In this document: positions 1 through 8,810 of the stretch, piece after piece
Numbering within the stretch: position 1 is the stretch's first letter
Layout: each line of letters starts with the position of its first letter
Assembly (NCBI RefSeq): GCF_009695875.1
Contig: NZ_VUNC01000001.1
Span: 124,001-188,000 of the forward strand
DNA from: Olsenella porci
Lineage (GTDB): Bacteria; Actinomycetota; Coriobacteriia; Coriobacteriales; Atopobiaceae
Reading direction: 5' to 3'
DNA: 64,000 nt
Made by a program: the position numbers and the translations under genes
The notes under the pieces: model-generated
What the model was told of the DNA's origin: nothing
Databases searched by the model: none
What the model saw: only the letters and a program-made list of their open reading frames with translations

Positions 1-253
1 CGCGGCTGGAGACCACGGGGACCGTGTAGGGCAGAAGTGCCATGACGCGGGCGCGCTTGATGGCGACCGCGATGTCGTGCTGATGCTGCGTGCAGGCGCC
101 AGTGACGCGACGGGGCTTGATCTTGCCGCGGTCGGTCATGAACTTGCGAAGGAGCTGGGTGTCCTTGTAGTCGATGTACTCGACATCCTCCTTGCAGAAC
201 TGGCAGTACTTGCGACGCGGCTGGCGCTGTTCAACTTGCCTTTGCTTAGCCAT
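1..253 (-). CDS. rpsR: 30S ribosomal protein S18 (partial, C-terminus off window)
   Basis: The reverse strand from the ATG at 253 reads [20 protein letters not shown] and continues through [11 protein letters not shown], which is characteristic of S18. S18 binds 16S rRNA on the small-subunit platform as a heterodimer with S6. The C-terminal end lies outside the window. It is the last visible gene of an rpsF-ssb-rpsR operon, the common bacterial order. The CxxC in the N-terminal part suggests the zinc-binding form of S18; that is inference. Confidence 0.95.
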   Translation of the reverse strand, partial: MAKQRQVEQRQPRRKYCQFCKEDVEYIDYKDTQLLRKFMTDRGKIKPRRVTGACTQHQHDIAVAIKRARVMALLPYTVPVVSSR

Positions 254-295
254 GTCTTTGTTGCCTTTCAACTGGTGGCTTGCGCCACCTACTCA

Positions 296-799
296 CTAGA
301 ACGGGATGTCCTCGTCGTAGACGTCCGCCTGGGGCGGGGTCTGGACGGGACGCTGGGGCTGTGGGTTTGCCGCGGGCGCGGGTGCTGCGTAGCTCGGCGA
401 GGGAGAGGACATATACGCCCCGTTGTTGCGGGGCTCGTAGCCCTGACCGCCGCCTTGCTGGCTCCTGGACGAGAGGAACTCGACCTCGTCGACGACGACC
501 TCGAGTTTGCTCCTCTTCTGACCGTCGCGCTCCCAGGAGCTGTAGCGAAGCTTGCCCTCGATGGCAACCTTCGAGCCCTTGGAGAGGAAACGGCTCAGGG
601 GTTCCGCCCTGTTGCCAAAGACGACGCAGTCAACGAAGTTGGGAACATCCTCCCACTCGCCCGTCTGCGGGTTGCGACGGCGGTCGTTAACCGCCACGCC
701 AAACGACAGGATGGCGGTACCACCCTGGGTCTGTTTGAGCTCCGGGTCGCGTGTAAGATTGCCGGAGATGTTCACCCTGTTAATGCTCACGTCGCTCAC
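296..799 (-). CDS. ssb: single-stranded DNA-binding protein
   Basis: This 167-residue protein has an N-terminal OB-fold (about residues 5-110, starting SINRVNISGNLTRDPEL). A Gly/Gln/Pro-rich flexible linker follows. It ends in the acidic tip DEDIPF that SSB uses to recruit replication and repair partners. It coats single-stranded DNA in replication, recombination and repair. It lies between rpsF and rpsR, the usual location for ssb, and is probably co-transcribed with both. Confidence 0.97.
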   Translation of the reverse strand: MSDVSINRVNISGNLTRDPELKQTQGGTAILSFGVAVNDRRRNPQTGEWEDVPNFVDCVVFGNRAEPLSRFLSKGSKVAIEGKLRYSSWERDGQKRSKLEVVVDEVEFLSSRSQQGGGQGYEPRNNGAYMSSPSPSYAAPAPAANPQPQRPVQTPPQADVYDEDIPF

Positions 800-837
800 T
801 GCCTCTCATCTGCGGGCGCAATGCCCGCCTCTCATGA

Positions 838-1131
838 CTAGTCCCTGTCGGAGCGGCACACGATCATGTGACGCTTCACGGCATCGTTGATGCGCAGAAC
901 TCGGTCGAGCTCGGCGATCTGTGCGGGGTCTGCATGGAAGTTGATGAGGGTGTAATCCCCCTCGGTGAGCTTGTCGATCTCGTAGGCGAGCTTGCGCTTG
1001 CCCCAGTCCTCGACGTTGTCGACCTTGCCACCATTCTCGGAAACAGCAACGTCAATACGCTTCATGACGCCAGCGCGGGTCTCCTCGGTGCTTGCGGGAT
1101 CGACAAAATACAGCAGTTCATAAGCCTTCAT
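838..1131 (-). CDS. rpsF: 30S ribosomal protein S6
   Basis: The 97-residue protein starts MKAYELLYFVDP and contains the S6 signature stretch EDWGKRKLAYEI. S6 forms a heterodimer with S18 on the 30S platform. It is the first gene of the rpsF-ssb-rpsR operon. A strong ribosome-binding site (GGAGG) precedes the ATG. A hairpin in the leader, described separately, may mediate feedback control by S6:S18. Confidence 0.97.
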   Translation of the reverse strand: MKAYELLYFVDPASTEETRAGVMKRIDVAVSENGGKVDNVEDWGKRKLAYEIDKLTEGDYTLINFHADPAQIAELDRVLRINDAVKRHMIVCRSDRD

Positions 1132-1190
1132 GTGGTCACCTCCTCTGGGCTAAACGGCTCCGGTTAGTGAAGGTTGCCTCCGGAGCAGGA
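1132..1190 (-). promoter_or_regulatory. rpsF leader hairpin, candidate S6:S18 autoregulatory motif
   Basis: On the minus strand the leader contains perfect 7-bp arms (GCTCCGG and CCGGAGC, at 1180-1186 and 1157-1163) around a 16-nt loop, about 25 nt before the rpsF ATG. A CCG-containing hairpin in rpsF leaders is known in other bacteria to bind the S6:S18 complex. Assigning this hairpin to that family rests on position, strong arms and CCG content only. Confidence 0.4.
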
Positions 1191-1399
1191 AAGGTCAAGG
1201 TGCGATGTTAACACACGATGCCGCGGGAGGGCTTGCGGCCACTCCCACGGCACCAACAACACGCAGACCCCACATCTATGCTACCAAGGGCACAAGGACC
1301 TTACGGTCCCCCGTTCCCCACAAGGTAGCTGCCAAGAGGGGCGGGATATCCATATGCTTGCAAAAACGTGGCAGGGGTCTTTTCGTCACATACGACCTG

Positions 1400-2386
1400 C
1401 TAGGCGAGGGGGTCATCCCCCTCTGGGCGAGTGGGCTCCTGGCTGCCGTCGGGTTGGGTCGACGACTCCTGGGGCTCGTCGCTCTCCCCCGCAGACCCCT
1501 CGCTTTTAGAACCAACGGGGGTCTCCGCCGCCTCCCCCTCGGATTGGGGGACCTGAGGGGTGACCGGATCAACGGGAAGGCACTCGTCAGGCGTGGGCAA
1601 CTCGGGCGTCACGGGAAGCGGGTCGCCGCTGGCTCCCCAGGCTGGCACGTTGAACTGGCGCATCCACAGGCCAACGGCGGTCACGAGAATCATGTCCGTG
1701 AAGACGCCAAGGAAGTTCGCGGCAAACAGCAGCAGAACCGCCCATGGGGCAACGTCCGTGAAGGCCCTCACAATTGCATAGGCAAGTGCCTCGGTTGTGC
1801 CGGAGTAGGCGACAATGCCGATGATGCTAAAGACCACAGGCGCGAGAAGGACGAGCGCGAGAACGAAGAGGATGAGACCCGTGATGAGCTGGATGACCAC
1901 GGACAGCCCCGCGATCCTGAAGAACCCGGAGCCATCCCTCTTCAGCATGTCCGTGATGCGGTCCGCCCTATACCCAGCGGTAAAGTTCTGGTACACGGTC
2001 GCACGGAGGGCGCAGATTCGCATGATGATGGCAAAGAGGATGCCCGCTACGTCGATGAGGATGGTAACGAGCGAGTTCCCGTTGGTGACATCCGTCAACA
2101 TGGCACCGATGAGGGCAAAGACTATTACCCAGCCGATGGTCGAGACGAAGCCCCTCCATCCAGCCTTGATGCATTTCCCAACCTGCACGTTCTTCTGCTT
2201 GGGCGATGAGTCGACACCCCATGCGGTGAGGCGCGCCCATTCGAGCTCGTAGCCAAGCACGCCCAGCGCCCCCACGATGGGGACGAAGAGCGCAACTGCC
2301 ATGACCAGCAACGGCTTGTACCATCCCTTGTCCCTGGAGAGGAGCTTCCAGGAGCGGGAGTAATATCCTTCGTTTCCGTCAGCCAA
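1400..2386 (-). CDS. multi-pass membrane protein with acidic Pro-rich tail
   Basis: The product has 328 residues. Hydrophobic segments lie at about residues 26-46, 84-104, 108-130, 160-190 and 205-235. The last 85 residues are Pro/Glu/Ser-rich and probably disordered. The N-terminal half (YYSRSWKLLSRDKGWYKPLL) resembles DUF4013-type membrane proteins of Actinobacteria, but I cannot assign a function. It is a single gene between rpsF and two tRNA genes. The interval 1191-1399 upstream of rpsF and downstream of this gene holds nothing else I recognise. Confidence 0.75.
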   Translation of the reverse strand: MADGNEGYYSRSWKLLSRDKGWYKPLLVMAVALFVPIVGALGVLGYELEWARLTAWGVDSSPKQKNVQVGKCIKAGWRGFVSTIGWVIVFALIGAMLTDVTNGNSLVTILIDVAGILFAIIMRICALRATVYQNFTAGYRADRITDMLKRDGSGFFRIAGLSVVIQLITGLILFVLALVLLAPVVFSIIGIVAYSGTTEALAYAIVRAFTDVAPWAVLLLFAANFLGVFTDMILVTAVGLWMRQFNVPAWGASGDPLPVTPELPTPDECLPVDPVTPQVPQSEGEAAETPVGSKSEGSAGESDEPQESSTQPDGSQEPTRPEGDDPLA

Positions 2387-2424
2387 GGGGTTCTCCTTCC
2401 AAGAGCCAACAGCAGACAGCTAAT

Positions 2425-2447
2425 GCATGCGGGGCGTTCCCGCATGC
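2425..2447. repeat. perfect 9-bp hairpin upstream of the membrane-protein gene
   Basis: Arms GCATGCGGG and CCCGCATGC flank a 5-nt loop and are followed on the + strand by TCTTTT. It could terminate transcription on the + strand or be an operator or 5'-leader hairpin for the minus-strand gene starting at 2386. No + strand gene ends here. Confidence 0.4.
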
Positions 2448-2535
2448 TCTTTTGAAAGAGTATCCCCCAACCTCGGTTCCAGCCCTCCGAGAATGGAAGC
2501 CATGCGACAGTCAGCCGTCACGATGCGCCCTTCAC

Positions 2536-2563
2536 AAAAAGGGGCCCGTCAGAGACGGACCCC
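2536..2563 (-). terminator. Rho-independent terminator after the tRNA-Ser pair
   Basis: On the minus strand, GGGGTCCGTC and GACGGGCCCC form a 10-bp stem (one wobble) with a 3-nt loop, followed by TTTTT. It lies immediately downstream of tRNA-Ser(CGA). Confidence 0.8.
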
Positions 2564-2574
2564 AAAATACTCAA

Positions 2575-2665
2575 TGGCGGAGGAGGAGGGATTCGAACCC
2601 TCGTACCCGCATAGCGGGTAAACGGTTTTCGAGACCGCCGCATTCAACCACTCTGCCACCCCTCC
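2575..2665 (-). tRNA. tRNA-Ser (anticodon CGA)
   Basis: The minus strand folds as a class II tRNA. Acceptor GGAGGGG pairs with CTCCTCC, the anticodon loop is CTCGAAA, the variable arm is long as in serine tRNAs, the T loop is TTCGAAT, and the 3' CCA is encoded. Confidence 0.93.
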
Positions 2666-2709
2666 GAAGGGCGTGAAAGCGGCGCCCGCAGGCGCCGCTC
2701 CTCATTCGC

Positions 2710-2800
2710 TGGCGGAGAGTCAGGGATTTGAACCCTGGATGCGCTTTGGGCGCATACACGATTTCCAATCGTGCTCCTTCGGCCACTCGGACAACTCTCC
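2710..2800 (-). tRNA. tRNA-Ser (anticodon GGA)
   Basis: A second class II tRNA on the minus strand, 44 bp upstream of the first. The anticodon loop is TTGGAAA, a long variable arm (TATGCGCCCAAAGCGCAT) is present, the T loop is TTCAAAT, and CCA is encoded. It probably shares a transcript and terminator with tRNA-Ser(CGA). Confidence 0.93.
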
Positions 2801-3020
2801 GTAAAACCGCAAAGGGAAGTATACATTACTTACTCCTGGGATGCGACTCTCACTTTTTCTCCAACAAGGTTTGGGTAGCGCGGGGCCACTCGGGTTCACG
2901 CCGCTCCCCGAGGAGGACGAAACCGTCCCGACGGCGTATGGCGAGTGACGGGTGGCGGCGTTACCATGCTCCACGGAATGTGGGAAACGTGTCCGGGCAT
3001 TGCCCGATGTGGGGGTACGT

Positions 3021-3827
3021 GTGATACCTGAACTCTTCTCGAGCTACGGGCCGGATACGGCTGCCGTCGCAATTCCCGCCTGGCTCGACCTCTCCGCAGT
3101 GGTGGCAGGCTCGTTCACGGGCATCCTCGTTGCCAAGGAGAGGAGCCTCGACCTGGTTGGGTACCTCGCACTCTCGATCCTCTGCGGCCTTGGCGGCGGC
3201 CTCATCCGTGACACCATCATGCAGGTGGGCGACGTGTACATGCTTCGCTCGTCCTACGCCATTCCGGTCACGGTCATTGCCGCCATCCTGGGCTTTCTCT
3301 TCTCGGGCGTGCTACACAAGTTTCCCAACCTGCTCAACTGGGCGGACATCATCTCGGTCGGCCTCTTCGTTGCCGCAGGCACCGACAAGGCAATCGTCTA
3401 TCACCTCAGCCCGTGGGCGTGTGCCCTCATGGGAACGGTAACCGGCGTGGGAGGCGGGATGCTCCGAGACATCTTCCTGGGAGACGTACCGAAGATCTTC
3501 AAGAGGAGCAACCTCTATGCCCTCTGCGCGGTTGCGGGATCCGCGATCTATTACGTGTTCGTGTTGATCCTCTACATCAACAGGCCATGGGCCGCACTTG
3601 CATGCATCGCGGTCGTGGTCGCGCTGCGCATGTGGTCACTCAAGTACAACGTGCTCTCCCCGTCCGATGTGGACCTGACGCCCAAGGCAACCCGTGCGGC
3701 GAGGGTCGTGTATCACCGGGCCATGGCGAGGGGCGAGCACGAGGGTAAGACCTACGTCACCCGCTACACCACCAAAAGGTCCGAAGGGGTCGATTACCTG
3801 CAGGAGGGTCACCAGACCAGAGGGTAG
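3021..3827 (+). CDS. TRIC/UPF0126-family membrane protein
   Basis: The protein has about 268 residues from the GTG at 3021, which follows a GGGGG ribosome-binding sequence. An in-frame GTG at 2952 would add 23 non-hydrophobic residues and is less likely. Two repeats, each with a Gly-rich turn and a conserved Arg-Asp pair (GLGGGLIRD and GVGGGMLRD), are the hallmark of bacterial trimeric intracellular cation channel-like UPF0126 proteins, which have seven membrane helices. Some relatives are described as glycine or cation transporters; the substrate here is unknown. A basic tail of about 60 residues extends beyond the membrane domain. Transcription converges on typA. Confidence 0.85.
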   Translation: MIPELFSSYGPDTAAVAIPAWLDLSAVVAGSFTGILVAKERSLDLVGYLALSILCGLGGGLIRDTIMQVGDVYMLRSSYAIPVTVIAAILGFLFSGVLHKFPNLLNWADIISVGLFVAAGTDKAIVYHLSPWACALMGTVTGVGGGMLRDIFLGDVPKIFKRSNLYALCAVAGSAIYYVFVLILYINRPWAALACIAVVVALRMWSLKYNVLSPSDVDLTPKATRAARVVYHRAMARGEHEGKTYVTRYTTKRSEGVDYLQEGHQTRG

Positions 3828-3857
3828 CCTTGTCTCCCATGTAGTACGGAGACGAAT

Positions 3858-3887
3858 ACGGGGTCCGAGCTTTTGCCCGGACCCCGT
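3858..3887. terminator. hairpin between convergent genes
   Basis: Perfect 10-bp arms (ACGGGGTCCG and CGGACCCCGT) enclose a 10-nt loop between the ends of the TRIC-type gene and typA. No clean U-tract is present, so its efficiency as a terminator is uncertain. Confidence 0.6.
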
Positions 3888-3911
3888 GACGTATGTCTCG
3901 CCTGATTGTGA

Positions 3912-5750
3912 CTACTTGTCGACCATCCCGTGACGGACACGCCACTTGCGACGCTCGGTCTCGTTGAGGATGCGCTTCCTCATGCGGATGTTCTTGGGCG
4001 TCACCTCGACCAGCTCGTCGTCCATGATGTACTCCATTGCCTCCTCGAGCGTGAAGGTGCGCGGAGGGGTCAGCTGCACCGCGATGTCGGCGGTTGAGGA
4101 GCGCTGGTTGCCAAGGCTCTTGGTCCTCGCGACGTTAACGACCATGTCACCCGGCTTGGAGCGCTCGCCCACGAGCATGCCCTCGTAGCACTCGGTCCCC
4201 GGCCCAACGAAGAGGGTGCCACGCTCCTGGAGCGTGCCAAGGGCGTAGGCGACTGCCTTCTCGGTGGACATAGAGATCATCGCGCCGTTCTGACGGCCAC
4301 CAATCTCGCCCGCATACGGGCCGTACTCCAGGAAGGTGTGATAGAAGACCGCCTCGCCGTGCGTCACGTTAAGGATGCGGTTCTTGAGGCCCATGATGCC
4401 ACGGGTCGGAATCTTGAACTCAAGGTGGGTCTGCGTGGCGCCCGTGTCCATCTGCGACATGGTGCCGCCGACGTTGCCAAAGAGCTCGATGACCTTGCCC
4501 GCGTACTCGCCGGGGCACTCGACGACCGCCTGCTCGATGGGTTCGACCTTGTTGCCGTTCTCGTCCTTCTTCACCAGGACGCGGGGACGGCCAACCTGGA
4601 ACTCAAAGCCCTCGCGCCGCATCTCCTCCATAAGGACGGAGAGGTGCAGGATGCCGCGGCCAGCGACCTCCACACCCGTCTTGTCGGGGAGCTCCTCGAT
4701 GCGCATGGTCACGTTGTTCTCGCGCTCCTGCTCCAGGCGCTCCTTGAGCTGGCGGCCACCCACGATGTCGCCGTCGCGACCGACGAGGGGCGAGGTGGAG
4801 GGCTCGAAGACGATGGCGAGGGTCGGGGGATCGATTTCGATGGGCTCGAGCTCCACGGGATTCTCGGGGTCGGTATAGACGTCGCCGATGTCCGTGCTGT
4901 CAACGCCCACGACCGCGGCGATGTCGCCGGCACCGACCTCCTGGCACTCCTTGCGTCCCAGGTAGTCAAAAGTGAAGAGCTGTTTGACCTGGCTCATGGC
5001 CCGGCTGCCGTCGTTCTTCACGACGAGGATGCGGTCACCATCGTGAATGGTGCCGGAGTAGATGCGGCCAATGCCAATGCGACCGACGTAGTCGGAGTGG
5101 TCGACAGTGACGACCTGCATGGCAAGCGGGCCCTCGAGGTCTGCGTCGGGCGCAGGAAGGTCGTTGACAATCATGTCGAGCAGCGGATACATGTTGTCGT
5201 TGCCGTCGTTGGGGTCGAGACGAGCGTACCCGTTGACCGCCGACGCATAGACCACGTGCTCCATCGAGAACTCGAGGTGCTCGTCGTCGGCACCAAGGTC
5301 CATCATGAGGTCCAGGCAGTCGTTGAGGGCCTTCTCGGGGTTGGCGCCATCGCGGTCGATCTTGTTGATGCAGATCATGATCTGCAGGCCGGCCTGGATG
5401 GCATGGGTAAGCACGAAGCGCGTCTGGGGCATGGGGCCCTCGGCTGCGTCCACGAGTAGCACGGCGCCGTCCGCCATCTTGAGGACTCGCTCAACCTCGC
5501 CGCCAAAGTCCGCGTGTCCCGGAGTGTCGATGACGTTGATCTTGACGCCCTTGTAGTCGATGGAGATGTTCTTGGCCAGGATGGTGATGCCACGCTCGCG
5601 CTCCTGGTCGTTGGAGTCGAGGACGCGCTCCTCCACCTGCTGGTTGGCACGGAATGCATCCGTTGCCTTTAGAAGCTGGTCGACGAGCGTTGTCTTGCCG
5701 TGGTCGACGTGAGCGATGATTGCGATGTTCCTGATGTGCTCCTGGAGCAT
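3912..5750 (-). CDS. typA: ribosome-associated GTPase TypA/BipA
   Basis: The 612-residue translational GTPase is read from the ATG at 5750, which has a GAGAGG ribosome-binding site. A longer in-frame start at 5798 adds unrelated residues. G1 is AHVDHGKTTL, the effector region is ERERGITI, G3 is DTPGHADFGG and G4 is NKID. Domain II, the EF-G-like domains III/V and the BipA-specific C-terminus follow. TypA binds the ribosome near the A site and helps 50S assembly and growth under stress. It appears to be monocistronic. Confidence 0.95.
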   Translation of the reverse strand: MLQEHIRNIAIIAHVDHGKTTLVDQLLKATDAFRANQQVEERVLDSNDQERERGITILAKNISIDYKGVKINVIDTPGHADFGGEVERVLKMADGAVLLVDAAEGPMPQTRFVLTHAIQAGLQIMICINKIDRDGANPEKALNDCLDLMMDLGADDEHLEFSMEHVVYASAVNGYARLDPNDGNDNMYPLLDMIVNDLPAPDADLEGPLAMQVVTVDHSDYVGRIGIGRIYSGTIHDGDRILVVKNDGSRAMSQVKQLFTFDYLGRKECQEVGAGDIAAVVGVDSTDIGDVYTDPENPVELEPIEIDPPTLAIVFEPSTSPLVGRDGDIVGGRQLKERLEQERENNVTMRIEELPDKTGVEVAGRGILHLSVLMEEMRREGFEFQVGRPRVLVKKDENGNKVEPIEQAVVECPGEYAGKVIELFGNVGGTMSQMDTGATQTHLEFKIPTRGIMGLKNRILNVTHGEAVFYHTFLEYGPYAGEIGGRQNGAMISMSTEKAVAYALGTLQERGTLFVGPGTECYEGMLVGERSKPGDMVVNVARTKSLGNQRSSTADIAVQLTPPRTFTLEEAMEYIMDDELVEVTPKNIRMRKRILNETERRKWRVRHGMVDK

Positions 5751-5864
5751 AGGTCCCTCTCGATCAGATGATGCGATTATGTGCAGAGATAGACTCACGC
5801 ACTGTATATCAGTCTTGCCCGTGCGTGCGTAAGGACGGTGTCATTCCACCTAAACTGCTTGTTG

Positions 5865-6332
5865 TCAGATGAGGGGATCGAGCTCGCCCGCCGGGGCGGG
5901 GTCCGTCCAGCGAAAGCCGTCGCCCTCCCCCACGCCATCCACGAAGGAGTACGCCGAATAGCTGTGGTATCCTCTCTCCCCAAACTCGAGGAGCACGGCG
6001 GGGAGGTACGCCCCCGTCTCGTCGGCGATGGACGCCTCGTAGGCGATTGCATAGCGCACGGGCAGGGCGAGGCCCGCCGACGAGTCGCCGTTGCCGTCCA
6101 CGGTGCGGACGACCTTGTCGCGCGCCGCGTCGAGGCAGGCCTGCGGACCGTCGTCCGCGAACTCGTAAGAGGCGAGGTTACCATCATCGTCCTGCATCAC
6201 CAGGAGGACGTTAAGCGCCTCTCCCCTGGCAAGCGCGTCGAACGCGTCCCCCATGAGCGTCGTGCTCATCAGGTCGAGCTCGGGGGAGACGCCCTCGCGT
6301 CGGTCCCGGGAGTCCATTTCCTTGTCAGCCAT
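5865..6332 (-). CDS. conserved hypothetical protein
   Basis: The product is an acidic 155-residue protein without a signal peptide or membrane segment. Visible features are a central stretch LNVLLVMQDDDGNLASYEF and a C-terminal half rich in Asp/Gly (YSAYSFVDGVGEGDGFRW). I do not recognise the family. It is flanked by typA and nagA on the same strand, but gaps of more than 100 bp on each side suggest independent transcription. Confidence 0.6.
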   Translation of the reverse strand: MADKEMDSRDRREGVSPELDLMSTTLMGDAFDALARGEALNVLLVMQDDDGNLASYEFADDGPQACLDAARDKVVRTVDGNGDSSAGLALPVRYAIAYEASIADETGAYLPAVLLEFGERGYHSYSAYSFVDGVGEGDGFRWTDPAPAGELDPLI

Positions 6333-6450
6333 TGGCCCATCCTTCCCCTCGTCAACGGGTCAATAGTACTTCAGGGCGAGAGGGGCGAGAACGCAGACGG
6401 GGCCACCCGCCCGACACGGATGGCCCCACCTTGAGTCCTCTGGGCAAACG

Positions 6451-7611
6451 CTAGTCCGTTTCGACCTCGGCGCCCCCGAGGTAGGTCTTGACGAGATTGA
6501 GCTCGCGGTCGAGCACCACGAAGTCCGCATGTCGCCCGGGCTTGATGAAACCGCAGGCGTCGGCGATGTTGGACGAGACCGCCGGGACCTCCGTGGCCAT
6601 GCGAATTGCCTGCTCGGCGGTGACGATGTTCCAGTCGTAGACGTTCTTGACGGCCTGGTGCAGGCAGAGCACGGACCCTGCGATGCTACTCATGTCGGCG
6701 AGATAGCAGACGCCACCCTTCATGACCACCGGGAGGCCACCACTCATGTAGTTGCCCTCGGGCATGCCTCCACACCCAAGGCAGTCGGTGATGAGGGCGA
6801 CGTGCTGCCAACCCTTTGCCCTCACCATTGCCGCCGCGGCGGCGGGAACCACATGGTGACCGTCGCAGATGAGCTCGGCATAGGTGTCGGGGGTGACCAT
6901 CGCGCACCCCACGACGCCGGGCTCGCGATGGTGGAGCCCCCTCATGCCGTTATAGGTGTGAACGAAGACGGTCGCACCCGCGTTCACCGAGGCCAGGCAC
7001 TGTTCGTACGTGGCGTCGGAGTGCCCAAGGGAGGTCACGACCCCCTCCTGGGCGAGACGGGCAACGTACTCGGGCGCCTCGGGATACTCTGGCGCGAGGG
7101 CGCTCTTTACGATGAGGCCGCGGGCGCGCTCCTGCCACTTGGCAAACACGTCATACGAGGGCGGCATCAGGTACTTGGGGTTCTGCGCCCCCTTGTGCTT
7201 GAGCGTGAAGAACGGCCCCTCCAGGTAGATGCCGGGAATCCGGGCTCCAACGAAGTCCTCCCCGCGGGCGTCCACAGCGTCGGCAATCGCGGCGCACTGG
7301 TCCCCTATCCGCTCGCCGTCGTCCGTGAACGTGGTTGGGAGCCATGCCGTGGTCCCGCGCTGAGCCAGCGCGTGGCTTGCCTCGTTGATCCCCTTGGGGT
7401 CGACGTCGGTCGTCGCGTGGTTGTGGAACCCGTGGATGTGCGTGTCCACAAAGCCGGGCGCCACCCAGGCGTCACCAAGCTCGAGGGTCTCGCCCTCTGG
7501 CTGCTCGTTGGAATACGTGCCAAACCTACCGTCGTTCACGGCAAGGTATCCAGGCCCCTTCACGCATCCAGGGAGAACGAACCTCTCCGCATGAATGAAA
7601 TACGTAGCCAT
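6451..7611 (-). CDS. nagA: N-acetylglucosamine-6-phosphate deacetylase (N-acetylhexosamine-6-P)
   Basis: The 386-residue protein has the amidohydrolase fold and normal NagA length. The metal-site pattern is visible: HxH in DTHIHGF, Glu in LEGPFF, His in GHSDA and HTYNG, and catalytic Asp in ITDCLGCGG. It removes the acetyl group from GlcNAc-6-P or GalNAc-6-P in the cytoplasm. The start has a GGAGGGG ribosome-binding site, 9 bp after the AgaS-like gene. The neighbouring AgaS-like and tagatose-type kinase genes suggest that GalNAc-6-P (the AgaA role) may be the substrate; that is inference. Confidence 0.92.
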   Translation of the reverse strand: MATYFIHAERFVLPGCVKGPGYLAVNDGRFGTYSNEQPEGETLELGDAWVAPGFVDTHIHGFHNHATTDVDPKGINEASHALAQRGTTAWLPTTFTDDGERIGDQCAAIADAVDARGEDFVGARIPGIYLEGPFFTLKHKGAQNPKYLMPPSYDVFAKWQERARGLIVKSALAPEYPEAPEYVARLAQEGVVTSLGHSDATYEQCLASVNAGATVFVHTYNGMRGLHHREPGVVGCAMVTPDTYAELICDGHHVVPAAAAAMVRAKGWQHVALITDCLGCGGMPEGNYMSGGLPVVMKGGVCYLADMSSIAGSVLCLHQAVKNVYDWNIVTAEQAIRMATEVPAVSSNIADACGFIKPGRHADFVVLDRELNLVKTYLGGAEVETD

Positions 7612-7620
7612 TGCCCCTCC

Positions 7621-8793
7621 CTACACCTCAAGCGGGTGGATGGTGACACCCTTAACGACACGGTTGACGGTGCCGGTGGGCGACGGGGTGTCGGGCGTGT
7701 TGCCAACCTTGATGGAAGCGTTGAGCGCCACCGTCTGGGCAAACATGACGAAGGGGAGCGCCAGGTATCCCTCGGGCAGCACATCGTAGTCGGCGGAGAA
7801 GGTGAACGACTCTCCCTCAAAGAGCTCGCCGGACTGCTGCTGGATTCCCAGCGTGTGCTGGGCGATGCCGTCACCCGCGATTTCGTGCAGGATGTCGAGG
7901 TCGTACTGGCGGGTGTAACGGTTGTTGCTCACGAAGTCGAAGACCAGCGTCTTCTCGTTTACGAAGGACTTGGGCCCGTGGCGGTATCCCATGGACGTGT
8001 CGTACGACGTGGCGATCTTGCCGGCCGTGAGCTCGAGAATCTTGAGCTGTGCCTCGCGCGTCATGGCGCCAAGGGCACCGGAGCCCAGATACGTGATGCG
8101 GTCGAAGTCGCCGGCCAGGACCTCCTGGATCTCGGCCTCGCGGGCGACCACGTCGCGGCCCATGGCCGCGGCAGTCTTGACCCAGGCGCCCTTCTCCTCT
8201 CGGCTAGCCTGGTCAAAGATCATGTTGGAGAGGAGCTCCATGCAGCTGTAGCTTCCGGTCATGGCAAAGCCCTGGTCATTTGCCTTGGGGATGAGAAGCG
8301 TGAGGGCGCCCTCGTGGTCCTTAAACTGCACGGCCAGCTTGCCCTCGGGGGCGCAGGTGATGTTGAGGTAGAGAAGGTCCTTCACAACCTGGCCTGCCCT
8401 CTCGACGGCAGCCAGGCTCTCGGGGCTGTTGCCGCTGCGGGCGAACGACACGAGCACCGTGGGGTCGTCGGGACGGAGGTAGTCGTACGGGGCACTCACG
8501 ATGTCCGTCGAAGCGAGCGCCTGGAACTCAAAGCTCTCGTTGTCGCCAGCGCGACGCAGGTACGGAACGAGGGTGTCGCCAACATAGGCAGAGGTACCCG
8601 CACCGGTAAAGACGACGTGCGTCTTCTTGGAGCCGCCGAGCGCCTTCGCGCGGCCGACGAACTCGTCGATGGCGGCCTTGTTGTCGTCATAGATCCCGAG
8701 AGTGTCCTCCCAGAGGTCGGGCTGCTGCTTGATTTCGCGGGTGGTGATCTCGGCACCCATCTTGAGCAGGGTGTCCTTGTCCTTCTCGAACAT
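7621..8793 (-). CDS. agaS: SIS-domain sugar-phosphate isomerase/deaminase, AgaS family
   Basis: The protein has 390 residues with two SIS domains. Sugar-phosphate-binding loops are visible at FTGAGTSAYVGD and FARSGNSPESLAAV, and a later loop is YDTSMGYRHGPKSFV. AgaS family members deaminate and isomerise galactosamine-6-phosphate to tagatose-6-phosphate. The gene lies directly between gntR and nagA with short gaps (17 and 9 bp), so the three are probably one operon. Glucosamine-6-P synthase-like or frlB-like roles are less likely because no glutaminase domain is present. Confidence 0.85.
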   Translation of the reverse strand: MFEKDKDTLLKMGAEITTREIKQQPDLWEDTLGIYDDNKAAIDEFVGRAKALGGSKKTHVVFTGAGTSAYVGDTLVPYLRRAGDNESFEFQALASTDIVSAPYDYLRPDDPTVLVSFARSGNSPESLAAVERAGQVVKDLLYLNITCAPEGKLAVQFKDHEGALTLLIPKANDQGFAMTGSYSCMELLSNMIFDQASREEKGAWVKTAAAMGRDVVAREAEIQEVLAGDFDRITYLGSGALGAMTREAQLKILELTAGKIATSYDTSMGYRHGPKSFVNEKTLVFDFVSNNRYTRQYDLDILHEIAGDGIAQHTLGIQQQSGELFEGESFTFSADYDVLPEGYLALPFVMFAQTVALNASIKVGNTPDTPSPTGTVNRVVKGVTIHPLEV

Positions 8794-8810
8794 GTCTCTC
8801 TCCTTTCGGG

